DNA from: Ophiothrix spiculata
Lineage: Eukaryota; Echinodermata; Ophiuroidea; Amphilepidida; Ophiotrichidae
Reading direction: 5' to 3' (one strand)
Assembly: GCA_000969725.1 (NCBI GenBank)
Contig: JXSR01S033695.1
Length of the DNA stretch: 27,410 bases
The notes beneath the pieces are model-generated. The model did no database searches and was not told where the DNA came from. It was given only the letters and a program-made list of their open reading frames with translations. The position numbers were made by a program, and so were the translations under genes. Of this stretch, positions 9,179 through 19,722 are shown in pieces (position 1 is the first letter of the stretch; every line of letters begins with the position of its first letter).

Positions 9179-9384
9179 CAATTTGCCTACCTCCACTACT
9201 GCCTCTACTGTGCTTTCTCACTGGGACATGCGTTACTGTTTCTTCGTCACTCTCACTCATGATATCCCCCTCTGATGGAAGTGGACTCTCCCTGCTTGGT
9301 GCGCTTCCATGGATGGTTGACCTCTGACCTTGGTGAACCCTTTGGGCATGTGGTATCTGACTTGGCCCCTTGTGCTCTTTGGTC
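9179..9384 (-). CDS. AKNA: AKNA-like exon 9
   Basis: The acceptor TTTAAATACAG is at 9395-9385 and the donor GTAAGT at 9178-9173. One base completes an Arg codon from E8, 68 codons follow, and one base is left over. The encoded segment is low-complexity: Ser/Gln/His-rich, then SEGDIMSESDEETVTHVP, then a basic end (VRKHSRGSSGG). The SESDEE run is a plausible casein kinase 2 site cluster, which is inference. Phases match both neighbours. Confidence 0.77.
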
Positions 9385-9748
9385 CTGTATTTAAAAATGA
9401 TTACATCTATAGTAAGGAAAATGTGAATATATTAAACATTACACGTTACTTGCCTTAAACTTTTGCACCTTTGATTTCGACATTTTCATAGTAGTGGGTG
9501 CGCTAAATACTGGATGATTTATTACCAGTAAATGTCAAAATCAGCGGTACAAACGTTTAAGGCAAGGAACATGTAATGTATTTTCTTTGAAGAAAAAAAT
9601 ACAGGTCTTTAGAAATCAATTTTCCCAAATATCATGGCCTGATTAAAAGCACTTAAGGGTAAATACTGTCCATCAGCTCAGGAAAATGAGAAACCTAATT
9701 ATTTTTAATCATGAAAAGAGAAATAGTTTGCATTTGTGGGGACTTGAA

Positions 9749-9980
9749 CATTACATTACATTACATTACAGGCATTTATGGCACCATTCACCAAAAAGAC
9801 ACCATGGCGCTTACAAAAATATACACAAAATGTCAATTAACAAGAGAAAACAGATGAGTCTTTAGTTTAGACTTAAACTGTGATGTAGTCATGGCAGATT
9901 TTATGTCCACAGGTAAGGAATTCCATGCCATAGTGGCTGCAATGTGAAATCTTTTATCTGAACCATGGCTTATGGCAGGG
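9749..9980. repeat. (ACATT)n microsatellite leading an interspersed repeat
   Basis: Four ACATT units at 9749-9768 are followed by a body containing GGCATTTATGGCACCATTC and GACACCATGGCGCTTACA. This arrangement looks like the end of an old retroelement with a short tandem tail. The far end, near 9980, is not defined. Confidence 0.45.
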
Positions 9981-10156
9981 GTTAGTCAAGCATTACGAGG
10001 CGAGGGATCTACCGCTGAGATCATGAACTAAAATCTAAAACATAAACATTAGAATGCCGTATTTTTCTTTTGTTTACATAAAAATTGCAATCCTTGCATC
10101 AATTGAATGCTCAATTTAAAAGTAAATTATGCGAATGCTAATATTGATGCAGCATG

Positions 10157-10766
10157 TTTTAACAATGTTGGGGTGAATATTTATGTTTTTGAGGTCAAGG
10201 AATCCATTTTTCACATTTTTGACTGAATTAGTTTTTTTCGTTTTCGTAAAATCTGCCATTTTATGCAAATTTAAGCCACGAGGGAGCTTTGCTGGCCTTA
10301 GCATTACTAATTTTGAAATATTTTTCAAGGTAGAATTAAAGATAAACATTCCCTTCCTATATTCTAAAAGTTTCAGCATTAAAGTTTGCTTGTGGTACCA
10401 TTTTATTACTTTTGAAAACACCTGCATTGAAAAAACAGGGAACAAAAGTTGGTTGACCTACACACAAACCTATGGCACAAAATTGCATAGTTCTGTGTTT
10501 CACTTAAATTGGCACCACAACCAAACCGTTTGGTTTAGAGAGCTCAAATTTACTGAGTAGATACTATCAATGATTATCTATTGTTTGACGTTCAAATTAG
10601 CGCAATCGGAATGTTCATGTTCGTTTTATCAGAAAAAGCGCCATCATAGCCTAATTTGACCTAAAATGGTTGTTTTACACTCGCGAAAAGTCTGATGTTG
10701 ATAAAACTTGTACAAATGGATTCCTTGACCTCAAAAACATAAATATTCACCCCAACATTGTTAAAA
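10157..10766. mobile_element. Transposon-like element with perfect 53-bp terminal inverted repeats (intron 8)
   Basis: Positions 10157-10209 and 10714-10766 are exact reverse complements over 53 bp, beginning TTTTAACAATGTTGGGGTGA. Imperfect complementarity continues inwards (CCATTTTATGCAAATTTAAG against CCATTTTAGGTCAAATTAGG), so the arms may reach about 130 bp. The interior open frames (10116-10560, both strands) are largely the arms read as protein and match no family I know. Confidence 0.85.
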
Positions 10767-10987
10767 TATGGTATAGAATACCAGCAATGGTCACATTTCA
10801 CATTTCAGACCCCCTTCTAACCCCCCTGTTCTAAATTTGTTTTTTGGCCCGCACTGTCTCATATTTTGACCTATTTCAATAAAAAAGGTGTCAAAATGAT
10901 CAGGAGATGATACTGCATCAAATAAGCTTTTCCCCTAAGTGATTTGAATTTTATAACCCACCACAACTATAACATGCACAGACCTAC

Positions 10988-11205
10988 CTTGTTCTAGAGC
11001 CATCCAATCCATGTTGTTTGTAGCCAAATGGCCTCATCTGATTGGACTGACGGCTGCTCTCTGACCCCATGAACCCGCTATCAAAGTCTGCATCAGGTGA
11101 CTTTTGCCTCCCATCATTGTCTAGATGGTCAGTGGAGCCAGTGGTTCTAGATCTGGGACTTGATGGGTGAGGGTGGGTGTGACGAGGTATTCTACTCTGC
11201 TGGGC
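10988..11205 (-). CDS. AKNA: AKNA-like exon 8: DSGFMGSESSR motif
   Basis: The acceptor TTTTCTCTGTAG is at 11217-11206 and the donor GTAGGT at 10987-10982. It is phase 0 at entry and phase 2 at exit, with 72 whole codons. The key feature is DADFDSGFMGSESSRQSN, a close match to the ETDSGFVGSETSR motif of vertebrate AKNA. The rest is a basic, Ser/Pro/His-rich linker (RIPRHTHPHPSSPRSR) and a Gly/Gln-rich tail. Confidence 0.87.
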
Positions 11206-11557
11206 CTACAGAGAAAAGGTTATATAGATCAGGAATTAAGACTAATCAAATGTTTAAATAGATAAGACTGACAGACTGATAAGGACACACACCACTAAAT
11301 AAAAGCTTTTTGGGAGTACAGGGCAATGCGGCAGATGTTTTTCATTAAACTCTCTAAAGTAAAAGCTTTAAAAATGGCTGGAACTGTGTTTTTTGGTAAA
11401 ATGTCTTTTTAATCATGTTCTGTGGAACAAATGTAGTCAGACTGGTTAAAAATTACCATTATTGTGCTGTTTGGGGGAAATTTGAGAGCCAATTTTTAGT
11501 GTCTAGAGAAATTTTGTAGCGAGTTAGAGAAAATGACATTTTAAGGATGTCCAATGT

Positions 11558-11822
11558 TTGAGGCATCCTAGCAAAAATGATCAAGGTTCCCCGATATATT
11601 GTGTCACGTTGGGGGTTCCTCTAGATCATAATCTAAAAATAAATCCAAAAGTTGAAGCAAACAGTCACTTTATAACCATGATATCAGCCATTATCTGGAA
11701 GTTGTTTTGTACAGGAATGAATAGGCGATATATTTGGTGGTGTGAGATCTTAAGAGCCCCTCCCATATATTGCCGAGTATAGGGTGGCAAATCGCTTTAT
11801 AATAGCCAAGATATCTGCCATG
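11558..11822. repeat. Local direct duplication, left unit and split second unit
   Basis: The unit at about 11668-11745 (TTTATAACCATGATATC, then GAATGAATAGGCGATATATT) recurs as two pieces: 11795-11822 (TTTATAATAGCCAAGATATC) and 12684-12753 (GAATGAATAGGCGATCTATT). The second copy is broken by the inverted-repeat element at 11823-12683. Confidence 0.65.
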
Positions 11823-12683
11823 CAACGCTGTACGGTGCGACCATTTCACTCGCATTTGTGAGTATTTTTATATCATGATGCGAACAAAAATTGAATGCTA
11901 CAAGCAATTGGCGATCATTCTTTTATGCTTACACTCGCCAGCCGTTTCCAACCAAAGTGTGTGTAGAATGAAATTAACATGGAATAAACCGATTTTACAG
12001 TCACAAACTTGCAGAATTTTGGAAAAATCAACCATAAAATATCATTAAATTCAAGTTCCTTGCTCAAATTTTTGCGCAATCAGCTGTCAATCACTGTTTC
12101 AACAAACATAAACAAACCAGATTACTGCCAGATGTATATATCTGACACACATGCATTGACGTGTCATGACGACATCAAGGGGAAATTTAAAATGATGTCA
12201 TTATTTGCATGTGCTTCACACATGTACCATACAGAAAAGATAGGCGGGGTATCCCACATGATGACAGTGTTGTATCGGGTATTGTGTTAAATTACGACCT
12301 TTCATGAGCACTGTCTTTCGTTGGTTGAAAGTTTTGATAGTTGGCTTCAAGCCTTACAATATGGCGACCAAATGGACGTTCATGAACTTTTTAAAACCAT
12401 GACAACAAGAGAGCAGCAAGAAGCTAAGAAGACAGGATATGAACAGATTGATGATAGTGAGCTGTGACCTAGTAATAGTGGTGATATCAAGCTTCGAAAA
12501 GTTAAATCTGAGCTATAGTATTTAACATTAGTTTTGTTCATTATATTAACATTGTAATTGTAAAAAATAACACTTACTTTTTGGCACCCAAATGTTTTTA
12601 TCATTGGAGCCGTTTTATGGCCCCTAAAATTTTAAACTAGGAGCCATTGGCTAGTTAATCGAAATTTTCACCGTACAGCGTTG
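11823..12683. mobile_element. 861-bp inverted-repeat element inserted in a duplicated unit (intron 7)
   Basis: The ends are a perfect 15-bp inverted repeat, CAACGCTGTACGGTG at 11823-11837 and CACCGTACAGCGTTG at 12669-12683. The flanks rejoin into a copy of the neighbouring unit at 11668-11745, which marks both insertion boundaries to within a few bases. A short coding-like remnant lies inside (12289-12468). Confidence 0.75.
12289..12468 (+). pseudogene. Possible coding remnant inside the intron 7 element
   Basis: One plus-strand frame is open from after a TAA at 12287 to a TGA at 12466-12468. It reads like protein of ordinary composition (for example SWLQALQYGDQMDVHELFK, then EQQEAKKTGYEQIDDSEL). 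There is no ATG at its start. It may be a captured exon or the end of a transposon gene. I cannot name a family. Confidence 0.25.
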
Positions 12684-12840
12684 CCACCATGATCTGGCAG
12701 GTGTTTTGTATAGGAAATTAGGAATGAATAGGCGATCTATTTGGTAGTGTGAGCTTATAGTGAACTATAAGATCCTACCAATAATTTCTACGTGCTTGCA
12801 GATGAATTAAATTCCACTTTGGCCTAATAAAAAAACCTAC

Positions 12841-12974
12841 CAAATTCTTGTTGTGCAACGCTTTCCGCGTCAATTCTTGAGTTATTTCTGGTGATGATGA
12901 TGAGGGACTCCCTTGTTCTTGCCTTTGCTGCTGATGATGGTGGTTGCTGGCATTTGTAAATGTGTCTTTGTGGT
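12841..12974 (-). CDS. AKNA: AKNA-like exon 7
   Basis: The acceptor TTGCTTTTAG is at 12984-12975 and the donor GTAGGT at 12840-12835. Two bases complete an Asp codon with E6, then 44 codons follow (residues 931-974 of the traced protein). It encodes a His/Gln-rich stretch (NHHHQQQRQEQG), a Ser run and a short polar helix (PEITQELTRKALHNKNL). Phase agreement on both sides and two good splice sites support it. It has no family signature of its own. Confidence 0.7.
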
Positions 12975-13004
12975 CTAAAAGCAAATGTATGGAGAATGCA
13001 TGAA

Positions 13005-14500
13005 TATGTTTAGCTGGCGAATGATATGATATGAGGCAAGCTTTTACTTAAGCAGGCACTGGGCGATTTTTACCCTATGGTTCCCGACTTTTTGCGCCTG
13101 GTGGGACATAAAAATTGTGACCAAGGCGACAATATTTTTCCCTACTGCAGCGCCCGGGTCTTGCCGTATGCAATTATTTTGAGACTATCAAAGCGCCAAA
13201 ACTTGTCAAAGTGCCAAATTTGGCGCGAGTGCCGCTAATTGAGAATCCCTGCTATAGTATATTATAGTAAAATGTGACCAATTTAACCATGATCAAATGC
13301 ACTTCTTGGCATAATTGACTTTCAAAACTCGAGGTATAGTTAAAGGATGATAAACACTTATACATGGATGCATTTTTGTCAAAAAAACAAACAAATTCAA
13401 CGTTTTCATCATATTTTTACTTTAGGAGTTAATTATATTATTCAAAATAACAACTAGCATTCAGTGAGATAATAAAGATGGCATTTAAAATGCTCTACAA
13501 AATATAATATTTTCCTTGAAATATCTCTTAACTGGTAAAAAATCTTAAAGGCATAATTATCCTGAAGGGCACAGTTATAACCCCTCATTTTCTGAAATAT
13601 TATATGCTTTGTAACTCAGCAACCGATAAGTAAATCCATATAAAAGTATACATTTCTAGATGTGGATTTTCATGTAGAAGATGATGGTTAGGTCAGTTTT
13701 GGACAAACATGTATGATTTTGGACCAAGGTCCAAAACAACCTTGTTCTTGGACCACTATATTTGTAAACAACCTAACTAAATTTTGAAAAAATATAAGTT
13801 GGACCTCTTTTGGTTTTTAGAATCTACAAAACACATGTCTAGGAAAGCATTTTTCAAATTTTTGACTTACTTTTAGAAATATTGCCAAAAATAGGTCCAA
13901 AATTAGCTCCAAATAATTTTTTTTAGTCATTTTTGGCCTATTTTAGGCCTTTCAAAAAGTAAGTCAAAAATCATTTTTTTTTTGAGAAATGCGTTCCTAT
14001 CGAGCTTTATAACAACATTAATGAATCTGGTTTAAAATGACGCTCTTCACATCTTTCAAATTCAAATATATAGCACCAAAAATGGCATATTTTGTGAAAT
14101 CAAAAATAGTACTTTAAAGTGCCAACAGCTAACATCTAAAAAATTATCAAGAAGAAACTTTAAAGGTGTGTATTCCGATAACTTTCACTCAAAAAATCAA
14201 ATCAGAGCTTTTGATACCACACGAAAGCGCATATTTTTCTCATAACCTGTGTATTTTTTTTTTATATATCATGTTTTGTTAAAAAGATATGGTCAAGAAC
14301 CTGCTGAATTACTAGAAAATGTGTTAACAAAAATAAATATCCTAATATCCATAGGTTTGTATGGGTCATTCTCGGACACATTTTTGCATGAATTTGGCTC
14401 AATTGGTATACAAATGAAACTTTACAAATGCTATATGTAGGTGATGACCCTTCTTCATTCAAATATGGAAAAAGTACATGTTAAATTTTTCACCAGATCG
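13005..14500. other. Intron 6, mostly unremarkable
   Basis: AT-rich. It contains a hairpin TTTTGGACCAAGGTCCAAAA (13717-13736) and an imperfect inverted repeat, 13840-13875 against 13954-13998, sharing TTTTTGACTTACTTTT and an outer AGGAA-x-GCATTT. No coding exon is visible. Confidence 0.5.
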
Positions 14501-14510
14501 GAATACCTAC

Positions 14511-14726
14511 CGTTAAGGGATTTAAACCTACCATTCAAAGGGGACATTCTTTCAGGTGAGCTAGGTTCACTTGGTGAGAATGGCGGAGATGGAGACTCCT
14601 CCTCCTCTTCAGGCACCACAACGTTTTCATCTTCCACTGTGTTTTTCATCCTTGCTCTCTCATCATGCTGTGATTCTTCAGGGCCACCTCCTTTAAAAAG
14701 TGGGATTTTTGAAGGTCTTTGTGCAC
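14511..14726 (-). CDS. AKNA: AKNA-like exon 6, with tandem alternative donors
   Basis: The acceptor CATTTTAG is at 14734-14727. The first two bases complete a Gly codon from E5, then the exon reads AQRPSKIPLFKGGGPEE. It is followed by an acidic Glu run and a Ser/Pro-rich stretch (SPSEPSSPERMSP), probably disordered. Two in-frame donors, both GTAGGT, sit 21 bases apart (exon ending at 14532 or 14511), and both leave phase 1 as E7 requires. The longer form adds GRFKSLN. Beyond the second donor the frame stays open and reads GRYSDLVKNL before a stop. That recalls an RYxxxK helix in vertebrate AKNA, so a still longer exon using a weak GTACTT donor cannot be excluded. Confidence 0.72.
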
Positions 14727-14827
14727 CTAAAATGTAAGGAAATATGAAGGAAAAGTGGAATATATTATTTACTATCGTGGGTACTGTTCAAGACAGGATT
14801 TCATTTATTTAAAAAAAGAAAAATTCT

Positions 14828-14870
14828 GGCTGAACTGGGACTCGAACCCATAATCTATCTCTTGATTGAA
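14828..14870 (-). repeat. tRNA-like B-box relic
   Basis: The minus strand carries GGGTTCGAGTCCCAG, a T-arm/B-box sequence, but no matching acceptor or D-arm upstream. It is probably a decayed tRNA-derived SINE end rather than a tRNA gene. Confidence 0.3.
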
Positions 14871-15120
14871 GATTGTGTTGTAATGAATGAATCGGTCATA
14901 TTTCTGTGGTAATACGGAATTTTTTTGTGAAACAGCTATGCGGTATGCATTAAATAAAAAAGGAAATTAGTTATGAGGTATGAGGTATTTTTTTGACACT
15001 CTAAAATGCATGTAGCAAAGACTACCATGCTAGTATATCATTGTCTACTATCGTTAGCACCTCAACATTACGTTAACTACCCGGCCTACAATCTCTGATG
15101 CGAGGGGAAATATTTGAAGC

Positions 15121-16081
15121 TATACAGGGTGTCCTAGAAAAAGGGAAACCGAGATTTGCGCCCTCTGTGCTTTGGCACGGTTGACTGATTTGGAAAACTG
15201 TTTTGCTAGATTAATGCACCAGAAAGTGTTCTTTCCAACAATACCAAATATTCCTACGTTGTTAACCTTGTTGAGTAATTACGACCAATTTTATAAATTG
15301 TGCATTTTATGCCTTTGTACCACTTTTTGGTTGAGTTAACTTCTTGCTCATGATGTGCTTGAAGCCGTGTTGCAATAAGGACTCCTTTAGGACTCTTTTT
15401 TTGGATGACTGAATATCGGATTGTTCCTAGATTTAGACTACTGAACTCGGAGAGTGTGACTGAACATAGGAAAGTTTTTTAAAAGAGATTTCATGATTAT
15501 TTGCTTCCTATTTGAGCTATGCAAAATCTAATCCCAAAATTGAATTTCAAACCATTCATTGACTTGATATCGCATTTTTGTAAGTGCATGCTTTATTTAA
15601 ACCAGTTAACAAGACCCATTTCATCATTTAAATGTTTCCTATATGTTACTGAATAAATGAGAAAAGGTACGTAGCCTTCATAAAGTTGCCGTTTATTATC
15701 GAAGAGAGATTTCCTGTAAGGCTACCGTAACACATGGATGTACGAATTCAGGCACGTCAAAATGTACACTGTTTTATTTATTCTCAGCCTAGTTGATGAC
15801 ATTTTTACTCCATTTCCCAACTCTGCAAATTTCCATCAAATGGCACCAAGAGACATCAAGAAGTTCACTCTACCAAAAGTGGTACAAAGGCATAAAATGC
15901 AAAATTCATAAAATTGGTCGTAATTACTCAACACGATTAACAACTTACAAATATTTGGTATTGCTGGAAAGAGGACTTTCTGGTGCATTAATCTAGCAAG
16001 GCAGTACTCCAAATCATTCAACTGTTTCCGAGAACAGAGGGCGCAAATCTCGGTTTCCTTTTTTCTAGGACACCCTGTATA
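15121..16081. mobile_element. 961-bp element with about 240-bp terminal inverted repeats (intron 5)
   Basis: The left end TATACAGGGTGTCCTAGAAA is mirrored at 16062-16081. Complementarity continues for roughly 240 bp (left arm to about 15340, right arm from about 15836) with scattered mismatches. TA at both outer ends suits a TA target duplication, as in Tc1/mariner-type elements. The CAGGGTGTCC start fits such termini, but class is inference. The middle (about 15345-15830) is non-coding, so it is non-autonomous. Confidence 0.83.
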
Positions 16082-16149
16082 CAAATCATAAGAGAACATA
16101 TCCTGTGTATCCCATCATATATTGCTTCCAATTATAAATTTTGTACAGA

Positions 16150-16468
16150 AATATGACCATACAGGTAAGTAAATTAGTCCGTATTTCACAAATCATAACA
16201 ACGTACCAAATCTTGCTGAATATTCAAATGAACTTATGAGTAATGTATGTTCATGTGGCAGCAACAAAATTAGCCCAAAATAATACCAAAGTCATGAAGA
16301 ATTCATGTAAAAGAATATTAATACATAGTAAATTGGTCTTAATCAATTCTAATCAATCATTACAAGCCTCTTACACAATACAAAACCACAAGTTCACGAT
16401 GTTGTAGAATACAAGGGACATGCTACAGATCTCGTAACAGAGCCTGATTGCTTGTTGCATAAACTTCC
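16150..16468 (+). repeat. Dispersed repeat, copy 2
   Basis: Same sequence family as 5079-5367, same orientation, with about 20 extra bases (GGGACATGCTACAGATCTCG) near its 3' end. It starts about 70 bp after the long inverted-repeat element ends. Confidence 0.85.
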
Positions 16469-16469
16469 A

Positions 16470-17980
16470 GGCGGGGGCGGCCGCGATTTAGTAGAACTTA
16501 AAGCTAGTAAATTTAGGGCTAGGGATTTCTAAAATGCAAATATAGGATACATTTTACATGTCTTTCTATTGGCGCATTATTGAAAATGTTACAACAATTT
16601 TATTATAACCTTTATTCAAATAATTACAAAAGTGCTCCTAAAGTGATACACATTATTGTATTATTCTAAATCCGAAGGGGTTCATGCTTGGACCCCATTT
16701 GTAGCAAAGTAATTTTAAGTTTTTCGATGCACTGTTTTAACATAATTGAAATTACACGCGCGACACCGCGGAGGTTTACATGATCAAATCGTAGCAGTAA
16801 AGAGGCATATCTACCATCGTCTGTATACTTCAAGGTTTATAGAGTATATAGTGCGCCATCTGGAATCCGTCTCATCATTTCTATAATTGATTAGCCTGCA
16901 CCTGTCCTTAAGGGCTCTGTTTCCTGGCTTCATTGATCAGGAAACCATATAAACTGAGCTCATTAATAATCATCAGTTATCCTGACACACGCTGAGAATA
17001 CTATTGAACAAATATTGTATAGATTTCTTAAAATATTGAAATTTGCATGTCCAAAGAGAATTTGTCTGCTTCCTGGAGTATTTATTATTATTGTAATGTT
17101 TTTGCCTCTCCAATAATAGTAGAATTGGCATTATTACATTTCCTTATTTTGTATGGTACAATTGGGCATTAAAGTGCAAATATTTTTTCTGTGTCATGTC
17201 ATGTAAGGTAAAAAACAAATGTTTTGCCTCAAAGATGCCACGCGCATTTATTGGTGATCTGGAACGAAAGTAATGCAGTATTTTTTTTTATTTTGAGATT
17301 TTTTTTTAAATTTAGATTTTCTAGTTCTTGTTTTTAGAAAATCATACTTTATTCACCAAAATAATTTCATGCACAGGATTGGAATAAAATATTTCTGCAA
17401 TTTATTTGTAACAATAAATATTTGCTTGGTCTTTAAGAAATGTCAACTCAACATATATGGGGTTCAAAATTTACAATTCACTGTTGATATACCATTAAAA
17501 ACGTAAGTCGAAATAAAAAATAAAAAATTGCATTAATTTAGCCACTCTATAAGATGCAATTCATGATTCTGGTGTGACGATAACCTCACCTCTTTCCTAG
17601 CTAAATAAAAAGAAAAATACAACATAAATGTAATTTGAAAATTTCACTTCATTCCGACTATTAATTTTCAAGTTACCAGCTTTTCAGCATTTTTTAAAAT
17701 CTCCATAGACTACTGTGTTGTAATTACTGTTGGGGCCCTGACAATAATTAGAAAATGACATATTTTCTCACTTTTCTCACAAATGGAAGAACATTTGAAA
17801 GAATGGTTTGGGGATTGTAACATACACCACTCAAGGATTCTTCCCAGCTAAAAATCTCAATTTTGATAGAGGTGACCTTGAGGATGAAAAGAGGATCATG
17901 AATTGCCCCTTAAAGCTTTGAGACCAACCTTTTTTTAATTTGGCCTGATCAGGTAAAGGCTTAAGGGGTTATCCCATATA
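16470..17980. other. Intron 5, 5' part (minus strand), no gene seen
   Basis: Mostly AT-rich. GC-rich islands at 16473-16485 (GGCGGGGGCGGCCGCG) and 16756-16772 (GCGCGACACCGCGGAGG) stand out against the background, without associated structure. No exon with matching phase is visible. Confidence 0.45.
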
Positions 17981-17991
17981 ATTGTACCTAC

Positions 17992-18124
17992 CTACGTTAG
18001 CCCTCTCTGTATCAATCTCATCTTTAACAATACTTGGTCTCTTGTCCTCGATTTCTGGTAGCTGAACCATCTCATGCACAGAGGGAAATGGGTCAATCTC
18101 AACGGTTTGGTTGCGCAAATTATC
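17992..18124 (-). CDS. AKNA: AKNA-like exon 5
   Basis: The acceptor TTGCAG is at 18130-18125. The exon encodes residues 814-857 plus the first base of residue 858. It starts DNLRNQTVEIDPFPSVHEM and continues into an acidic linker (DEIDTERANV). The 3' end is ambiguous by eye because GTAGGTAGGTAC offers three overlapping donors four bases apart (after 17996, 17992 or 17988). Only the middle one (GTAGGT at 17991-17986) gives the phase 1 needed by E6, so it was chosen. No motif beyond the weakly conserved start of the exon can be named. Confidence 0.78.
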
Positions 18125-18160
18125 CTGCAATTTAAAAAAGGATAAAATTTGCAGTCTTTT

Positions 18161-19090
18161 ATAGTAATTTGAATTTAAAAGTACTTGTCTGGATAAATTG
18201 AAACGTAAGAAGGGAAACAAATCCCGATATTAGCCAAACTGAAAGACCTGATTTCGCCATGTTACTAAATTTAAATTCCGTGTTACAAAATGGAGGATTT
18301 CTATGATTTTCTGTTTGCCATAATAAAATGCTGAAATTTAGTGAAACCAAATTTTCAAACATGTTCTAAATCAAAATGTCAACACTTCCCAGAAACTGTT
18401 ACTTGTAAGAGACGGGCCTAGTAAAAGGTGACTATCGAGACTCTCGCTAAAAACAGAACATTGTCAATTGAAATAAGGGAGTTTGTTCATTCAACTCGGC
18501 ATCGTATGCCTCAAATTAATGCTAGAATGGATTTATTCAGTTATTGATTGCTGATCAATTATCATTTTTATTTGTTATATACTGCAAATCAACACGAAAG
18601 TTGAACTTTGCCACAACTACTTTGTGGCATTTTTTAAACTTCCATGAGCAACCCTATTTTTTTCTTTTTTTCCGTATCACGGAAAAATCATGGCTTTACC
18701 CTAACTGACCAAAATCTCACTTGTTATTTCATGATTCTTAAAAGTCATAAACATATGTAAAATACATAGACACTAAACCAATTTGGTAACCATGATTGTT
18801 CTTCATTTTAATAAGTATCCAAAGCCTAATTTGTAAAAAAAACCTTCCACCTCTTTTTCAAAAACAAGGAAAATATTACTATCAAACTACCCATTTTTTT
18901 GCTATCTATAAACATGTTTAAAGATGTACATGAAGGCCATTTTTAAAATAAATCTTTCAATTTATTTGTTTATAGTAATTTGAACTTTAAACTATTTTAG
19001 CCTGAAAAGCATGAAGGGAAAAAGTCCAAACATTAGCCCTAACTGACAAAAATCTCACCTATAATCTTATATCTATGATTCTGGCATGGA
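18161..19090. repeat. Diverged direct repeats in intron 4
   Basis: Related segments begin TAGTAATTTGAA at 18161 and 18975, and later share GAAGGGAAA and ATTAGCC. CCTAACTGAC-AAAATCTCAC occurs at about 18700 and 19037, each followed by a CATGATTCT or CTATGATTCT stretch. This is an old duplication or an interspersed family, with no coding content. Confidence 0.4.
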
Positions 19091-19310
19091 GTGCATCCTT
19101 GGTTTAAATTTAGATGGAAACAGGCCTTTTCAGAGAGAGGAGATTCCAGACTGCTATTTTTAATCCGGCATGGTGATCAAATTGGGGGTATTTTGGGTTT
19201 TATTGACGATACATTGCATCATGTCATGCACGTGTCGTACACACACAACCCCCCGTGCAGGTTGGTGTATCATTATCATAAAGTATTGTTTATTCGGTTT
19301 GTCTCGCAAC

Positions 19311-19522
19311 CAGTGTTTCTGCTAAGGTTTTCAAGCTTGCGCCAATTCAAGCAAGTTTGACAAAGTTTAGGAGGTGCTTGCGCCAAAATCACGAGCTGTG
19401 GCTTAAAATTGGCTCAATAAAGCAAGAAAAATACCTTTCTCACACATTTTTAGAAAGTCGTTGTGCCAATTTTCACCGCTCCTGCGACAATGGCGCGCCA
19501 TACGGCCTTAGCGGAAACCTTA
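19311..19522. mobile_element. hAT-like MITE with perfect 8-bp target duplication (intron 4)
   Basis: The left end is CAGTGTTTCTGCTAAGG and the right end CCTTAGCGGAAACCTTA, an inverted repeat of hAT type. It is flanked on both sides by CTCGCAAC (19303-19310 and 19523-19530), an exact 8-bp duplication. The 212-bp interior is non-coding, with GCTTGCGCC-like words in several places. Confidence 0.9.
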
Positions 19523-19722
19523 CTCGCAACTGAATCTCAGCTCCTGGAATTGATCTCCCCTCAATATCTATAGTTCAAAACTGATGTAGAAATTACATTA
19601 ATTTTTACATTTTGTTACTTTCCCCCGAAATTTTTAATAAAATGAAGATCGATGCTCAAACATCACATTTTATTAAGCCAAAATTATTTTCATATGCCTT
19701 TGTATCATCCATGATTACTTAC

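Noticed and set aside
12009-12290. Plus-strand protein of 93 codons
   Set aside because: It lies within a non-autonomous element, has no recognisable domain and biased composition, and is best explained by chance.
13045-13255. hAT element starting CAGGCACTGGG and ending ATCCCTG
   Set aside because: The ends are not convincing inverted repeats and no 8-bp duplication flanks them.
15836-16099. Minus-strand protein of 87 codons
   Set aside because: It is the arm of the 961-bp inverted-repeat element read in one frame. The other arm carries the same sequence with disruptions.
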